This document shows positions 1 through 6,392 of a DNA stretch of 16,144 nt, piece by piece. The position numbers and the translations under genes were made by a program. How positions within the stretch are numbered: position 1 is the stretch's first letter; the number at the start of each line of letters is the position of its first letter. Below the pieces are notes generated by a model, which was not told the origin of the DNA, did no database searches, and saw nothing but the letters and a program-made list of their open reading frames with translations. Origin of the DNA: Chitinophaga pinensis (GTDB lineage: Bacteria > Bacteroidota > Bacteroidia > Flavobacteriales > Flavobacteriaceae); contig CALPNL020000023.1 in NCBI GenBank assembly GCA_943324925.2, positions 1 through 16,144 of the forward strand, read 5' to 3'.

Positions 1-30
1 AATTATTGAGGCTAAAATTATTTTTTTCAT
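1..30 (-). CDS. 5' end of a probable exported protein (partial)
   Basis: On the minus strand an ATG at 28-30 opens a frame that stays open to the window edge and encodes MKKIILASII. A start followed by lysines and then hydrophobic residues is typical of a signal peptide, so this is probably an exported or membrane protein. It begins 49 nt after the stop codon of the di-haem protein gene, in the same direction, so it may be the next gene of the sigma-factor/MbnP/MbnH operon. Only 10 codons are visible, so no family can be named. The other ATG in the gap (77-79) reaches a stop after nine codons and is not a credible start. Confidence 0.5.
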   Translation of the reverse strand, partial: MKKIILASII

Positions 31-79
31 AGAAATTTGATTTATAGTTTTAGACGAATTTATTGTTAAAATCTTGCAT

Positions 80-1123
80 TCAATTTTTAAATTTATTATT
101 TATTAATTTAGGATATCCAAATTGTTTATTAAATAAAAATTCTTTGTCAGTTAAAGTTAGTAGAAAGGCTACTAAATCAACGCGATCATTATCCGTTAAA
201 TTCATTGGTTTTTGAAGTTGCTTTGGTAAGCTTATATTTTTTATTATTGAATTATAATGTTTAATTACTTCTGTTAATTTATTAAATCGTCCATCGTGCA
301 TGTAGGGATTTGTAAATTGTATGTTGCGTAAAGTAGGGACTTTAAATTTTAAATAATCTTTTGATTTTTCAGTAATCCGCTGTCTTCCAATATCCATTAA
401 AGTGGTATCTGTTGGAATGCCGTTACTTTCAAATTTGCCATTGGTAAATAAGGGTTCGCTGTGACACGAGGCACAATTAGTTTTAAATAATTGATATCCA
501 TTTTGCTCTTGATCGCTAAACAGAGCTTCTTTTCGCATTACTTTATCGTATTTTGAATTGGAGGAAACAAGCATTAATTCAAATTGGGAAAGTGCTTTTA
601 AAACACGCTGCCCCGTGATATTTTCATCGCCGAATGCTGAAATAAATAACGACTTATATTTGTCACTTTTTTGAAGTTTTATAACAACATTGGACAATGT
701 TTCATTCATTTCATCAGGGCTTGTAATAGGGTTCAATGGCTGAACATCTAAATGATTAACTCCGCCATCCCACATAAAAGTTTTTGACCAAGCTAAATTC
801 ATCAAGGCCATAGAATTCCTAGTTCCGATTTTTCCATCTATACCATGACTTAAAGAATGATCAACATGAGTAAATCCAGTTGCTTGTAAATGGCAACTCG
901 CACATGATATAGTGGAGTCTTTGGATAAAATAGGATCATAAAAAAGTTGTCTCCCCAATTGAAATCCTTCTTCTGTAAGTGGATTTTTTGAAAAATCATA
1001 GTTCGGTTTGGGCCAACCTTTAGGGATATGAAAATAAAGTGAAGTAGGCCTTAATAAAGTAAAAGCAAGTAAGGAAACAGAGAGACATCCCAATAATAAT
1101 AGAAAGGTTAATTTACTTTTCAT
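80..1123 (-). CDS. mbnH: MbnH-like di-haem cytochrome c peroxidase/MauG family protein
   Basis: A 347-residue exported di-haem protein of the bacterial cytochrome c peroxidase/MauG superfamily. Two c-type haem motifs are visible, CASCH at residues 74-78 and CASCH at 217-221, and family landmarks include MWDGG (117-121) and YMHDGRF (274-280). Residues 1-25 form a signal sequence; LLGC at 10-13 could be a weak lipobox. The start at 1123 was chosen over 1171 because it puts Met directly before the signal peptide and leaves only an 11-nt overlap with the upstream gene. The neighbour just upstream is an MbnP-like protein. In characterised pairs MbnH oxidises a tryptophan of MbnP to kynurenine, creating a copper site. 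The pairing is what favours MbnH over a peroxide-detoxifying CcpA; motifs alone would only give the superfamily. Confidence 0.82.
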   Translation of the reverse strand: MKSKLTFLLLLGCLSVSLLAFTLLRPTSLYFHIPKGWPKPNYDFSKNPLTEEGFQLGRQLFYDPILSKDSTISCASCHLQATGFTHVDHSLSHGIDGKIGTRNSMALMNLAWSKTFMWDGGVNHLDVQPLNPITSPDEMNETLSNVVIKLQKSDKYKSLFISAFGDENITGQRVLKALSQFELMLVSSNSKYDKVMRKEALFSDQEQNGYQLFKTNCASCHSEPLFTNGKFESNGIPTDTTLMDIGRQRITEKSKDYLKFKVPTLRNIQFTNPYMHDGRFNKLTEVIKHYNSIIKNISLPKQLQKPMNLTDNDRVDLVAFLLTLTDKEFLFNKQFGYPKLINNKFKN

Positions 1124-1823
1124 AGGGCAAAAATTCTGAAATAGAAAACATTGCTTTTGCTTTGTCAGCAATATCCATGGCTTTTGTACCTGGAATCATA
1201 ATACTGTTTGTTATTGATAATTTTATTTGATTGAATAATTTAGAAAGATCAACATTAATGTTAAAATTAGAATTTTTAGTTTCTAATTCAATCGTTCTAA
1301 TTGCATAATTTGGTTTAATATAACCGCCAACGTGAAATTGAAATGCATTGTTTCTAGTATTACAACTTGAACTCTTCCCTTCAATTTTAAAGTTGATGTA
1401 ACCGCTTTGCCACGCCCAATACATGCCTTTAGTAGGGTCCAAATCTCCAGACAAAGCTCCGGAAACACTAGCTATACTATCAATTCCTAAATAAAATTGT
1501 ACTTTTTTTACTAAAGACTTTGATTTTATCTGAATAGGAATTCTATGTGTATTTGAGTCTTCAGCGTCAATTAAGTGATAGTTATTATCCTCAGAAATTA
1601 TGGAATTATCATTAAGAAATAGTTTAACATTAGATATATAAAATCGAAAAGTTTCTAATTGTAAAGTGTCTTTTAATAACGAAATATATTTATTATTTTG
1701 AATCAGTGATTCGTTTTCGTATTTAATTTTAAACTGCAAGTAGAAATTTTCTTTTTTTTCTTGAGAATAAATCCATTGAAAAAAAAGAGAAAAAACTAAA
1801 ATATATATTAATTTACTTCTCAT
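1113..1823 (-). CDS. mbnP: MbnP-like periplasmic copper-binding protein
   Basis: A 236-residue exported protein. Residues 1-20 are a signal peptide (basic start, hydrophobic core, likely cleavage before QEKK). The body matches the Bacteroidota MbnP family: LGIDS at 112-116, then SGALSGDLDPTKGMYWAW at 121-138, SGYINFKIEG at 140-149, and NNAFQFHVGGY at 158-168. The W-A-W pair (W136, W138) is the expected WxW site, where MbnH-dependent conversion of Trp to kynurenine is known in a methanotroph MbnP. His 83, 93 and 164 and several Met residues could serve as copper ligands, but I cannot assign them. The longer frame from 2033 is rejected: its first 70 residues are antisense-like shadow of the proline-rich gene and come before the signal peptide. 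The stop overlaps the mbnH start by 11 nt, which suggests translational coupling and matched dosage. Confidence 0.85.
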   Translation of the reverse strand: MRSKLIYILVFSLFFQWIYSQEKKENFYLQFKIKYENESLIQNNKYISLLKDTLQLETFRFYISNVKLFLNDNSIISEDNNYHLIDAEDSNTHRIPIQIKSKSLVKKVQFYLGIDSIASVSGALSGDLDPTKGMYWAWQSGYINFKIEGKSSSCNTRNNAFQFHVGGYIKPNYAIRTIELETKNSNFNINVDLSKLFNQIKLSITNSIMIPGTKAMDIADKAKAMFSISEFLPYEK

Positions 1824-2526
1824 CAATATCTCTTGGAGGTGGAGGAGGTCTATTTTCCTCACCAGGTCTACCATGTCTATCTTGATCCCAGTTTGGTGGC
1901 GGAGGTCTGTTTCCTTCTCTAGGTCCTCTCGGATGATCTCGATCTCTAGGTGGTGGAGGCGGTCGTTGCTCATCCATTGGAGGAGGAGGAGGAAAATTTG
2001 ATTCAGCCTTATTTTCTTTATTGTTATTATCAAAATCAGGTCTTGGAGGAGGCCTAAATTCAGGACGAGGTTTTCTATTTATATTTGAAAATAATTTTTC
2101 CAATTCTTCCGTTAAATCATTAAAATCTTCAATTTGTGATTTATTACAGATGTTTTTTATGTCCTGAAAATGCTTAAAATTTGCTTCTTCAATTCTTTCT
2201 TGATTGACTAATGTTAATTGTATTAAACTGTCTTTAACCTTACTATTTACTATTGCTTGCTTTAGTTGGGTGTATAATTGCGCTTTTATTACTTTGGTAT
2301 TACTATTAATTGAATCAATCGTATTTCTATACTCCTTTATATATACTTCATACTTTTTAATTTGATTGGCATCAAAATGCAATTTTTCTATGATAATATC
2401 CTTTGGTCTTCTTCGATTTTCTCCCTGATTTGGATTGGGTCTTGTTAAATATAGGAAGCTAATAATACCAAGATTTAGTACTACAAGACCAATTACTGCA
2501 TAGGTTAATAATTTTATCTTTTCCAT
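1813..2526 (-). CDS. Membrane-anchored CpxP/Spy-like periplasmic sensor with proline-rich repeat tail
   Basis: 237 residues. A transmembrane helix at about 7-27 leaves nearly all of the protein in the periplasm. Residues 40-150 are charged, strongly helical and probably coiled-coil; LHFDANQIKKYEVYIKEY (49-66) resembles the helical start of CpxP/Spy/CnrX-type periplasmic metal-stress sensors, although the classic LTxxQ reads FDANQ here. From 152 to the end the chain is rich in Pro, Arg, Asp and Asn, with poly-Pro runs at 179-183, 189-193, 208-211 and 227-231. The last part is a 19-residue tandem repeat. The gene starts 1 nt after the small membrane-protein gene and follows the ECF sigma gene. 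That order suggests it senses envelope metal or misfolding and signals through the anti-sigma protein. The sensor assignment rests on architecture and context, not on identified metal ligands; there is one Cys and very few His. Confidence 0.6.
   Translation of the reverse strand: MEKIKLLTYAVIGLVVLNLGIISFLYLTRPNPNQGENRRRPKDIIIEKLHFDANQIKKYEVYIKEYRNTIDSINSNTKVIKAQLYTQLKQAIVNSKVKDSLIQLTLVNQERIEEANFKHFQDIKNICNKSQIEDFNDLTEELEKLFSNINRKPRPEFRPPPRPDFDNNNKENKAESNFPPPPPMDEQRPPPPPRDRDHPRGPREGNRPPPPNWDQDRHGRPGEENRPPPPPRDIDEK
1816..1965 (-). repeat. 57-nt tandem repeat encoding R-P(4-5)-acidic units
   Basis: Within the proline-rich tail, units begin at residues 188, 207 and 226, exactly 19 residues apart. 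The first is RPPPPPRDRDHPRGPREGN, the second RPPPPNWDQDRHGRPGEEN, and the third is the 12-residue RPPPPPRDIDEK ending at the stop. Each opens with Arg and four or five prolines, followed by a D-x-D pair. In DNA these are 1965-1909, 1908-1852 and 1851-1816. The regular period points to tandem duplication with later divergence. Confidence 0.75.
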
Positions 2527-2527
2527 T

Positions 2528-2794
2528 TTAATATAATTGAGTGGTATTTGAAATAGTCGAAATAAGAGTTTCGGTTTGGTTATCAGATTTTGAGGTGCTT
2601 GACTTCAAAAATTTTATATTAATTGAAATCAAAAGTGCAAAAGTAGCAGCAGCTACAAGAATCCATTTATAAGAAACTTTATTTTCTAAATTGATTCTGT
2701 TTTGAATTTTATCGAAAAGTAAATTATTCGGAAGGACTTTCATCATTCCATTGGCACTTTCCAATATGTCGTTGGTCCAATTTTCAGCTTTCAT
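2528..2794 (-). CDS. Small single-pass membrane protein, putative anti-sigma factor
   Basis: 88 residues: a cytoplasmic segment of about 43 residues, one transmembrane helix at about 44-63 (WILVAAATFALLISINIKFL), and a short Ser/Thr-rich periplasmic tail. It lies 17 nt after an ECF sigma gene and 1 nt before a periplasmic sensor-like gene, which is the usual place for a membrane anti-sigma factor. The N-terminal segment (DILESANGMMKVLPNNLLFDKIQNRI) could bind sigma. It has no Cys or His at all, so it is not a zinc-binding (HxxxCxxC) anti-sigma domain, and it is shorter than most anti-sigma factors. The function is inferred mainly from position. Confidence 0.55.
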   Translation of the reverse strand: MKAENWTNDILESANGMMKVLPNNLLFDKIQNRINLENKVSYKWILVAAATFALLISINIKFLKSSTSKSDNQTETLISTISNTTQLY

Positions 2795-2811
2795 AATTCT
2801 TTAGACGTACA

Positions 2812-3363
2812 TTAATTTATTTTCTTGCGATATTCTTCAAATTTGTTTGAAATTTTATCTTTTAATGTTGATTTTGCTCTAAAAACTAATGATTCTACAG
2901 ATGAAACACTCAGTTTCATAATTTCTGCAATTTCAGGATTACTCAATCCATCCATTTTTGAAAGTAAAAATGCAGTTTTTTGGTTATCACCTAATTCATT
3001 TATAATCTCGAAAAGTAGTTTGGATTTTTCTTTATTTTCCAATAAAATTCCTGGGTGTTCAAAATTGGAAGCATTACTAATTTCAAATTCATTTTGGCTC
3101 TTTTTTCCAAAAATAAAAAATCGTTTTTGGCTATTTTTATGTTTGATATAATCCAAGCATTTATTGATTGTAATTCGGTAGATCCAAGTTTTTAGTGAGG
3201 ATTTTTCTTGAAATTTATCTAGAGAATTATTTATTTGAATAAATACATCTTGTGTAATTTCTTCAGCATCTTCAATGTTTTGTAGATAATTGAGCGCTAA
3301 ATTATAAACCAACACACTGTATTGATTGTACAATTTTTCAAAATCTATATTATCTAATGCCAT
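2812..3363 (-). CDS. ECF-type RNA polymerase sigma factor
   Basis: 183 residues with the two-domain layout of extracytoplasmic-function sigma factors. Region 2 spans about residues 9-75, including DAEEITQDVFIQI and the KTWIYRITINKCLDYI stretch that contacts the -10 region. Region 4 spans about 118-172, with the helix-turn-helix LSNPEIAEIMKLSVSSVESLVFRAK. There is no region 1.1 or 3. It is the first gene of the minus-strand operon, so it probably activates its own operon after release from the adjacent membrane protein. The ATG at 3363 leaves about ten residues before region 2, normal for the class. No TAnnTTTG housekeeping -7 element is present on this strand in the 193 bp upstream, which is consistent with self-activation from another promoter type. 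The regulon beyond this operon cannot be told from the window. Confidence 0.9.
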   Translation of the reverse strand: MALDNIDFEKLYNQYSVLVYNLALNYLQNIEDAEEITQDVFIQINNSLDKFQEKSSLKTWIYRITINKCLDYIKHKNSQKRFFIFGKKSQNEFEISNASNFEHPGILLENKEKSKLLFEIINELGDNQKTAFLLSKMDGLSNPEIAEIMKLSVSSVESLVFRAKSTLKDKISNKFEEYRKKIN

Positions 3364-3366
3364 TTT

Positions 3367-3404
3367 GCAATACTATGAAAATTTATTGTTTATTAATAGT
3401 ATGC
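3367..3404. promoter_or_regulatory. Inverted repeat just upstream of the ECF sigma gene
   Basis: GCAATACTAT (3367-3376) and ATAGTATGC (3396-3404) are inverted copies with one unpaired base, separated by 19 nt. The left arm ends only 3 nt before the sigma start codon. The site could be an operator for a dimeric regulator or, if transcribed, a hairpin that hides the translation start. It is an unproved structural signal. Confidence 0.4.
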
Positions 3405-3446
3405 TTTGAATTTTGGTTTGAATTTTTTTTAAAAAAGGATTTGTCA

Positions 3447-3454
3447 TATATTTG
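3447..3454 (+). promoter_or_regulatory. Putative -7 promoter element for fabG
   Basis: TATATTTG matches the Bacteroidota TAnnTTTG -7 consensus. The nearest upstream TTTG (3417-3420) is 26 nt away, longer than the usual 17-23, so the -33 box is weak. It would give a leader of roughly 95 nt that contains the structured element at 3467-3536. Confidence 0.45.
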
Positions 3455-3466
3455 ACCGGAATATTT

Positions 3467-3536
3467 ATAGCCCTGATGGATGGGAAAATCCCGAGCTTTT
3501 TAGTGAGGATTGAAAGTACAGCAGGAAATTGCTTCA
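3467..3536 (+). promoter_or_regulatory. Structured fabG leader element, Flavobacterium-type recurrent intergenic motif
   Basis: The leader reads TAGCCCTGATGG at 3468-3479 and CAGCAGGAAATTGCTTC at 3519-3535. This framing (AGCCCTGAT near the start, AGCAGGAAAT-GCT near the end, with a variable hairpin between) resembles a sequence I recall from many Flavobacterium intergenic regions. I cannot name it or confirm the match. Possible pairings are CCTG (3472-3475) with CAGG (3522-3525), AGC (3469-3471) with GCT (3531-3533), and an internal hairpin formed either by GGGA/TCCC (3482-3492) or by AATCC (3487-3491) with GGATT (3507-3511). The last two are mutually exclusive. Confidence 0.45.
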
Positions 3537-3556
3537 AAAAAAATAAAAATTGAGAT

Positions 3557-4303
3557 ATGAAATTATTACAAGGAAAAACTGCCATTATTACTGGTGCAAG
3601 TCGTGGAATTGGAAAAGGAATAGCGGAGATTTTCGCTAAAAACGGAGCAAACATTGCGTTCACTTATAGTTCATCGGTTGAATCAGCTCAGGCTTTGGAA
3701 AAAGAGCTAAATGAAATGGGTGTAAAAGCGAAAGGATATCAATCGGACGCCTCTAATTTCAATGAGGCCCAAGCTTTTGTAGATGCTGTTTTGGAAGATT
3801 TTGAAACGGTTGACGTACTTATAAATAATGCTGGAATTACGAAAGATAACCTTTTGATGCGCATGTCTGAAGAAGATTTTGACAAAGTAATTGACGTGAA
3901 TTTAAAGTCGGTTTTTAATATGACTAAAGCGATTCAAAAAACTTTTTTGAAGCAACGCTCAGGTTCAATTATCAATATGAGTAGTGTAGTTGGTGTTAAA
4001 GGAAATGCAGGTCAAACGAACTATTCAGCTTCAAAAGCTGGAGTTATTGGATTTTCAAAATCGGTTGCTTTAGAGTTAGGATCACGAAATATTCGTTGTA
4101 ATGTTATTGCTCCCGGTTTTATTGAAACGGAGATGACAGCAAAATTAAATGAAGAGGTGGTAAAAGGATGGAGAGACGGAATTCCATTAAAACGTGGTGG
4201 ATCTACTGAAGATGTAGCGAATGCCTGTTTGTTTTTTGCTTCGGATATGAGCGCGTATGTAACAGGTCAAGTATTGAATGTTTGTGGCGGAATGCTTACC
4301 TAG
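3557..4303 (+). CDS. fabG: 3-oxoacyl-[acyl-carrier-protein] reductase
   Basis: A 248-residue short-chain dehydrogenase that reduces 3-oxoacyl-ACP to 3-hydroxyacyl-ACP with NADPH in type II fatty acid elongation, in the cytoplasm. The nucleotide-binding TGASRGIG is at residues 12-19 and NNAG at 90-93. The catalytic residues are N115, S143, Y156 and K160, with the usual S-x12-Y-x3-K spacing. PGFIETEMT (186-194) and the C-terminal VTGQVLNVCGGM agree with FabG over generic SDRs. The length is standard. The start at 3557 fits the family N-terminus MKLLQGKTAIITG. It is followed after 60 nt by a same-strand VWA membrane protein with no recognisable promoter between, so the two may be co-transcribed. 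The gene is divergent from the ECF sigma operon. Confidence 0.94.
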   Translation: MKLLQGKTAIITGASRGIGKGIAEIFAKNGANIAFTYSSSVESAQALEKELNEMGVKAKGYQSDASNFNEAQAFVDAVLEDFETVDVLINNAGITKDNLLMRMSEEDFDKVIDVNLKSVFNMTKAIQKTFLKQRSGSIINMSSVVGVKGNAGQTNYSASKAGVIGFSKSVALELGSRNIRCNVIAPGFIETEMTAKLNEEVVKGWRDGIPLKRGGSTEDVANACLFFASDMSAYVTGQVLNVCGGMLT

Positions 4304-4363
4304 AAAAATCTAAGATTTAAAAATTTAAAGTTTTTAAGTGATTTAATTCAGCAATAAATATCA

Positions 4364-6391
4364 ATGACTTCAAACACTATTCTATTAATTTTTTTATCTC
4401 TATTAATAGCAGGTGGTTATTCTTATTACAACTATTTTTATAAAGCTAAAATCAAATTAAAAGTACATTTGGTTTTAGCTTTATTACGTTTTATAACTGT
4501 TTTTAGTATTTTACTTTTATTGATAAATCCTATTATTACAAATAAAACGCTAGAAATTATCAAAACGCCTTTGGTAATTGCTGTGGATAATTCGAGTTCT
4601 ATTTCCAATTTAAAAGTAACACAAACTGCCGCAGAATTATACGAGAATTTGTCTTCAAATTCTGAGCTTAAAGATAAATATGATATCCAATCGTATCGTT
4701 TTGATTCCGATTTTGAAAGCTCTGACACTTTTGATTTTAAAGGAACACAAACTAATATTGATGCCGTTGCAAAGAATAGTAAAAGCATTAATAAAAACTC
4801 AATTTTTCCAACGGTATTAATTACAGATGGAAATCAAACAATGGGCAACGATTTTGTGTTTTCATTTGATCCAAATAATAAAGTTTATCCAATTGTAGTA
4901 GGAGATACAACTACCTATTTAGATTTTAGGATTAGTCAATTGAACGCTAATAAATATGCTTTTCATAAGAATAAATTTCCGGTTGAAGTATTTCTTAATT
5001 ATTCTGGCACGAAGGCAGTCACTTCAAATTTTTCTATTACTCAAGGAAATACTGTTTTAAATTCTCAGATAGTTTCTTTTTCTCCATCAAAGAAATCGGT
5101 AGTAATTTCAGTGCTTTTGCCAGCAGATAAAATTGGTTTGCAAGTTTATAAAGCGAGTATACGTTCAAGTGAAAAAGAGAAAAACACGTACAATAACAAT
5201 TTTAATTTTGCTGTTGATGTTATTGATCAAAAAACGGAAATCGCTTTAATTTCTTCTTTTAATCATCCTGATTTGGGCGCTTTGAAGCGTGCAATTGAAA
5301 GTAATGCTCAACGAAAAGTAACACTTCTTAAACCTAAAGAAACCAATGATTTAAGTAAATACAATATTGTAATATTATATCAACCAACTATTGAATTTAG
5401 ATCCTTTTTTGAAAGAAATACTGATTTAGGATTGAATACCTTTATTATTACTGGGACAAAGACTGATTTTAACTATTTTAACCAACAACAAAAAGATTTG
5501 GTTTTTAAAATGAGTTCGCAATCTGAAGATTATATTGCTGAATATAAAGACGATTTTAATTTATTTTCATTGGAAGATATTGGGTTTAGTCAATTTCCAC
5601 CGTTAGAGAACCCTTTTGGAGTTATATCTACTTCTTCAAATGTCAATATATTATTAGGTTCAACGATTAGAAATATTAATACCAATGCGCCATTATTAGC
5701 CTTTTCTGAAAATCAAGGTAGAAGAAGTGCTTATTTATTAGGTGAAAATAGTTGGAAGTGGCGTTTACAGAGCCATGTTGACACTAAGTCTTACGAAAAA
5801 TACGATACTTTTATTGATAAAATAATTCAATATTTGGCATCAAATGCTGCTAAAAAGTCGCTTGTTGTTACCCATAATGGTTTTTATAATTCGGGTGATG
5901 CCATAGAAATTTCTGCTCAATACTTCAATAAAAACTACGAATTGGATGATAAAGCCAATTTAAATATTACTCTAGTAAATAAAAAAACAAAGGCAAAAAA
6001 ATCGTATGATTTATTGAAATCCAATACCGATTTTAAAGTAAATCTTGATGGATTAGAAGTGGGTAAATATGATTTTGTAGTTAGAGAATTAAATTCAAAT
6101 TCTGTATATAGTAATTCATTTGAAATAGTTGATTTTGATATTGAAAAGCAATTTGTAAACCCTGATTTAATAAAATTAAATCAATTAGCAACCCAAACTA
6201 AAGGGCAAGTTGTATTTCCTGATAAAGTAGATTCTTTAATAAAATCGCTTTTGGAAAACGAGGATTATAAATCTGTTCAGAAAACAATTATCAAGAAAAC
6301 CCCTTTGATAGATTCGATTTGGCTACTAATTTTAATAATAATTTGTTTAGCAACCGAGTGGTTTGTTCGAAAATACAACGGAATGCTATAA
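4364..6391 (+). CDS. VWA-domain membrane protein (BatA-like topology)
   Basis: 675 residues. Two N-terminal transmembrane helices (about 4-24 and 37-56) are followed by a von Willebrand factor A-type fold. The MIDAS metal site is visible as D75-x-S77-x-S79 in VDNSSS, a candidate Thr at 129 or 131 in GTQTN, and D155 in LITDGN. The long middle and C-terminal part (about 190-640) is rich in beta strand and includes Ig-like stretches near 500-590. A final helix at about 648-668 ends with a short basic tail. The bulk should face the periplasm. BatA/BatB proteins and related 'glutamine amidotransferase-like' membrane proteins of Bacteroidota share this layout, but this gene has no MoxR ATPase neighbour here, so a stress-tolerance role is not claimed. 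It is probably co-transcribed with fabG. Its stop is 1 nt from the stop of the convergent gene. Confidence 0.75.
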   Translation: MTSNTILLIFLSLLIAGGYSYYNYFYKAKIKLKVHLVLALLRFITVFSILLLLINPIITNKTLEIIKTPLVIAVDNSSSISNLKVTQTAAELYENLSSNSELKDKYDIQSYRFDSDFESSDTFDFKGTQTNIDAVAKNSKSINKNSIFPTVLITDGNQTMGNDFVFSFDPNNKVYPIVVGDTTTYLDFRISQLNANKYAFHKNKFPVEVFLNYSGTKAVTSNFSITQGNTVLNSQIVSFSPSKKSVVISVLLPADKIGLQVYKASIRSSEKEKNTYNNNFNFAVDVIDQKTEIALISSFNHPDLGALKRAIESNAQRKVTLLKPKETNDLSKYNIVILYQPTIEFRSFFERNTDLGLNTFIITGTKTDFNYFNQQQKDLVFKMSSQSEDYIAEYKDDFNLFSLEDIGFSQFPPLENPFGVISTSSNVNILLGSTIRNINTNAPLLAFSENQGRRSAYLLGENSWKWRLQSHVDTKSYEKYDTFIDKIIQYLASNAAKKSLVVTHNGFYNSGDAIEISAQYFNKNYELDDKANLNITLVNKKTKAKKSYDLLKSNTDFKVNLDGLEVGKYDFVVRELNSNSVYSNSFEIVDFDIEKQFVNPDLIKLNQLATQTKGQVVFPDKVDSLIKSLLENEDYKSVQKTIIKKTPLIDSIWLLILIIICLATEWFVRKYNGML

Positions 6392-6392
6392 A

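Noticed and set aside
1824..2033. N-terminal extension of the MbnP frame to a Met at 2033
   Set aside because: The extra 70 residues lie within the proline-rich gene in another frame and precede a clear signal peptide at 1823.
1..3363. A complete methanobactin biosynthesis locus
   Set aside because: Only the MbnP and MbnH types and a sigma factor are present. No short precursor peptide or MbnB/MbnC-like enzyme is visible, and MbnP/MbnH pairs occur widely without methanobactin.
3189..3511. Exact 15-nt direct repeat TTTTTAGTGAGGATT at 3189-3203 and 3497-3511
   Set aside because: One copy encodes conserved sigma region 2 residues (SSLKT) and the other is in the fabG leader. A single 15-mer match is plausible by chance in 16 kb of AT-rich DNA.
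3373..3663. A 96-residue minus-strand frame opposite the fabG leader
   Set aside because: It is antisense to the conserved FabG N-terminus and to the leader element, shows no family resemblance, and crosses the divergent promoter region.
4306..4318. AAATCT-A-AGATTT after fabG as an intrinsic terminator
   Set aside because: The stem is six mostly A/T pairs with a 1-nt loop and no U-run directly after it. Read-through into the VWA gene is more likely.
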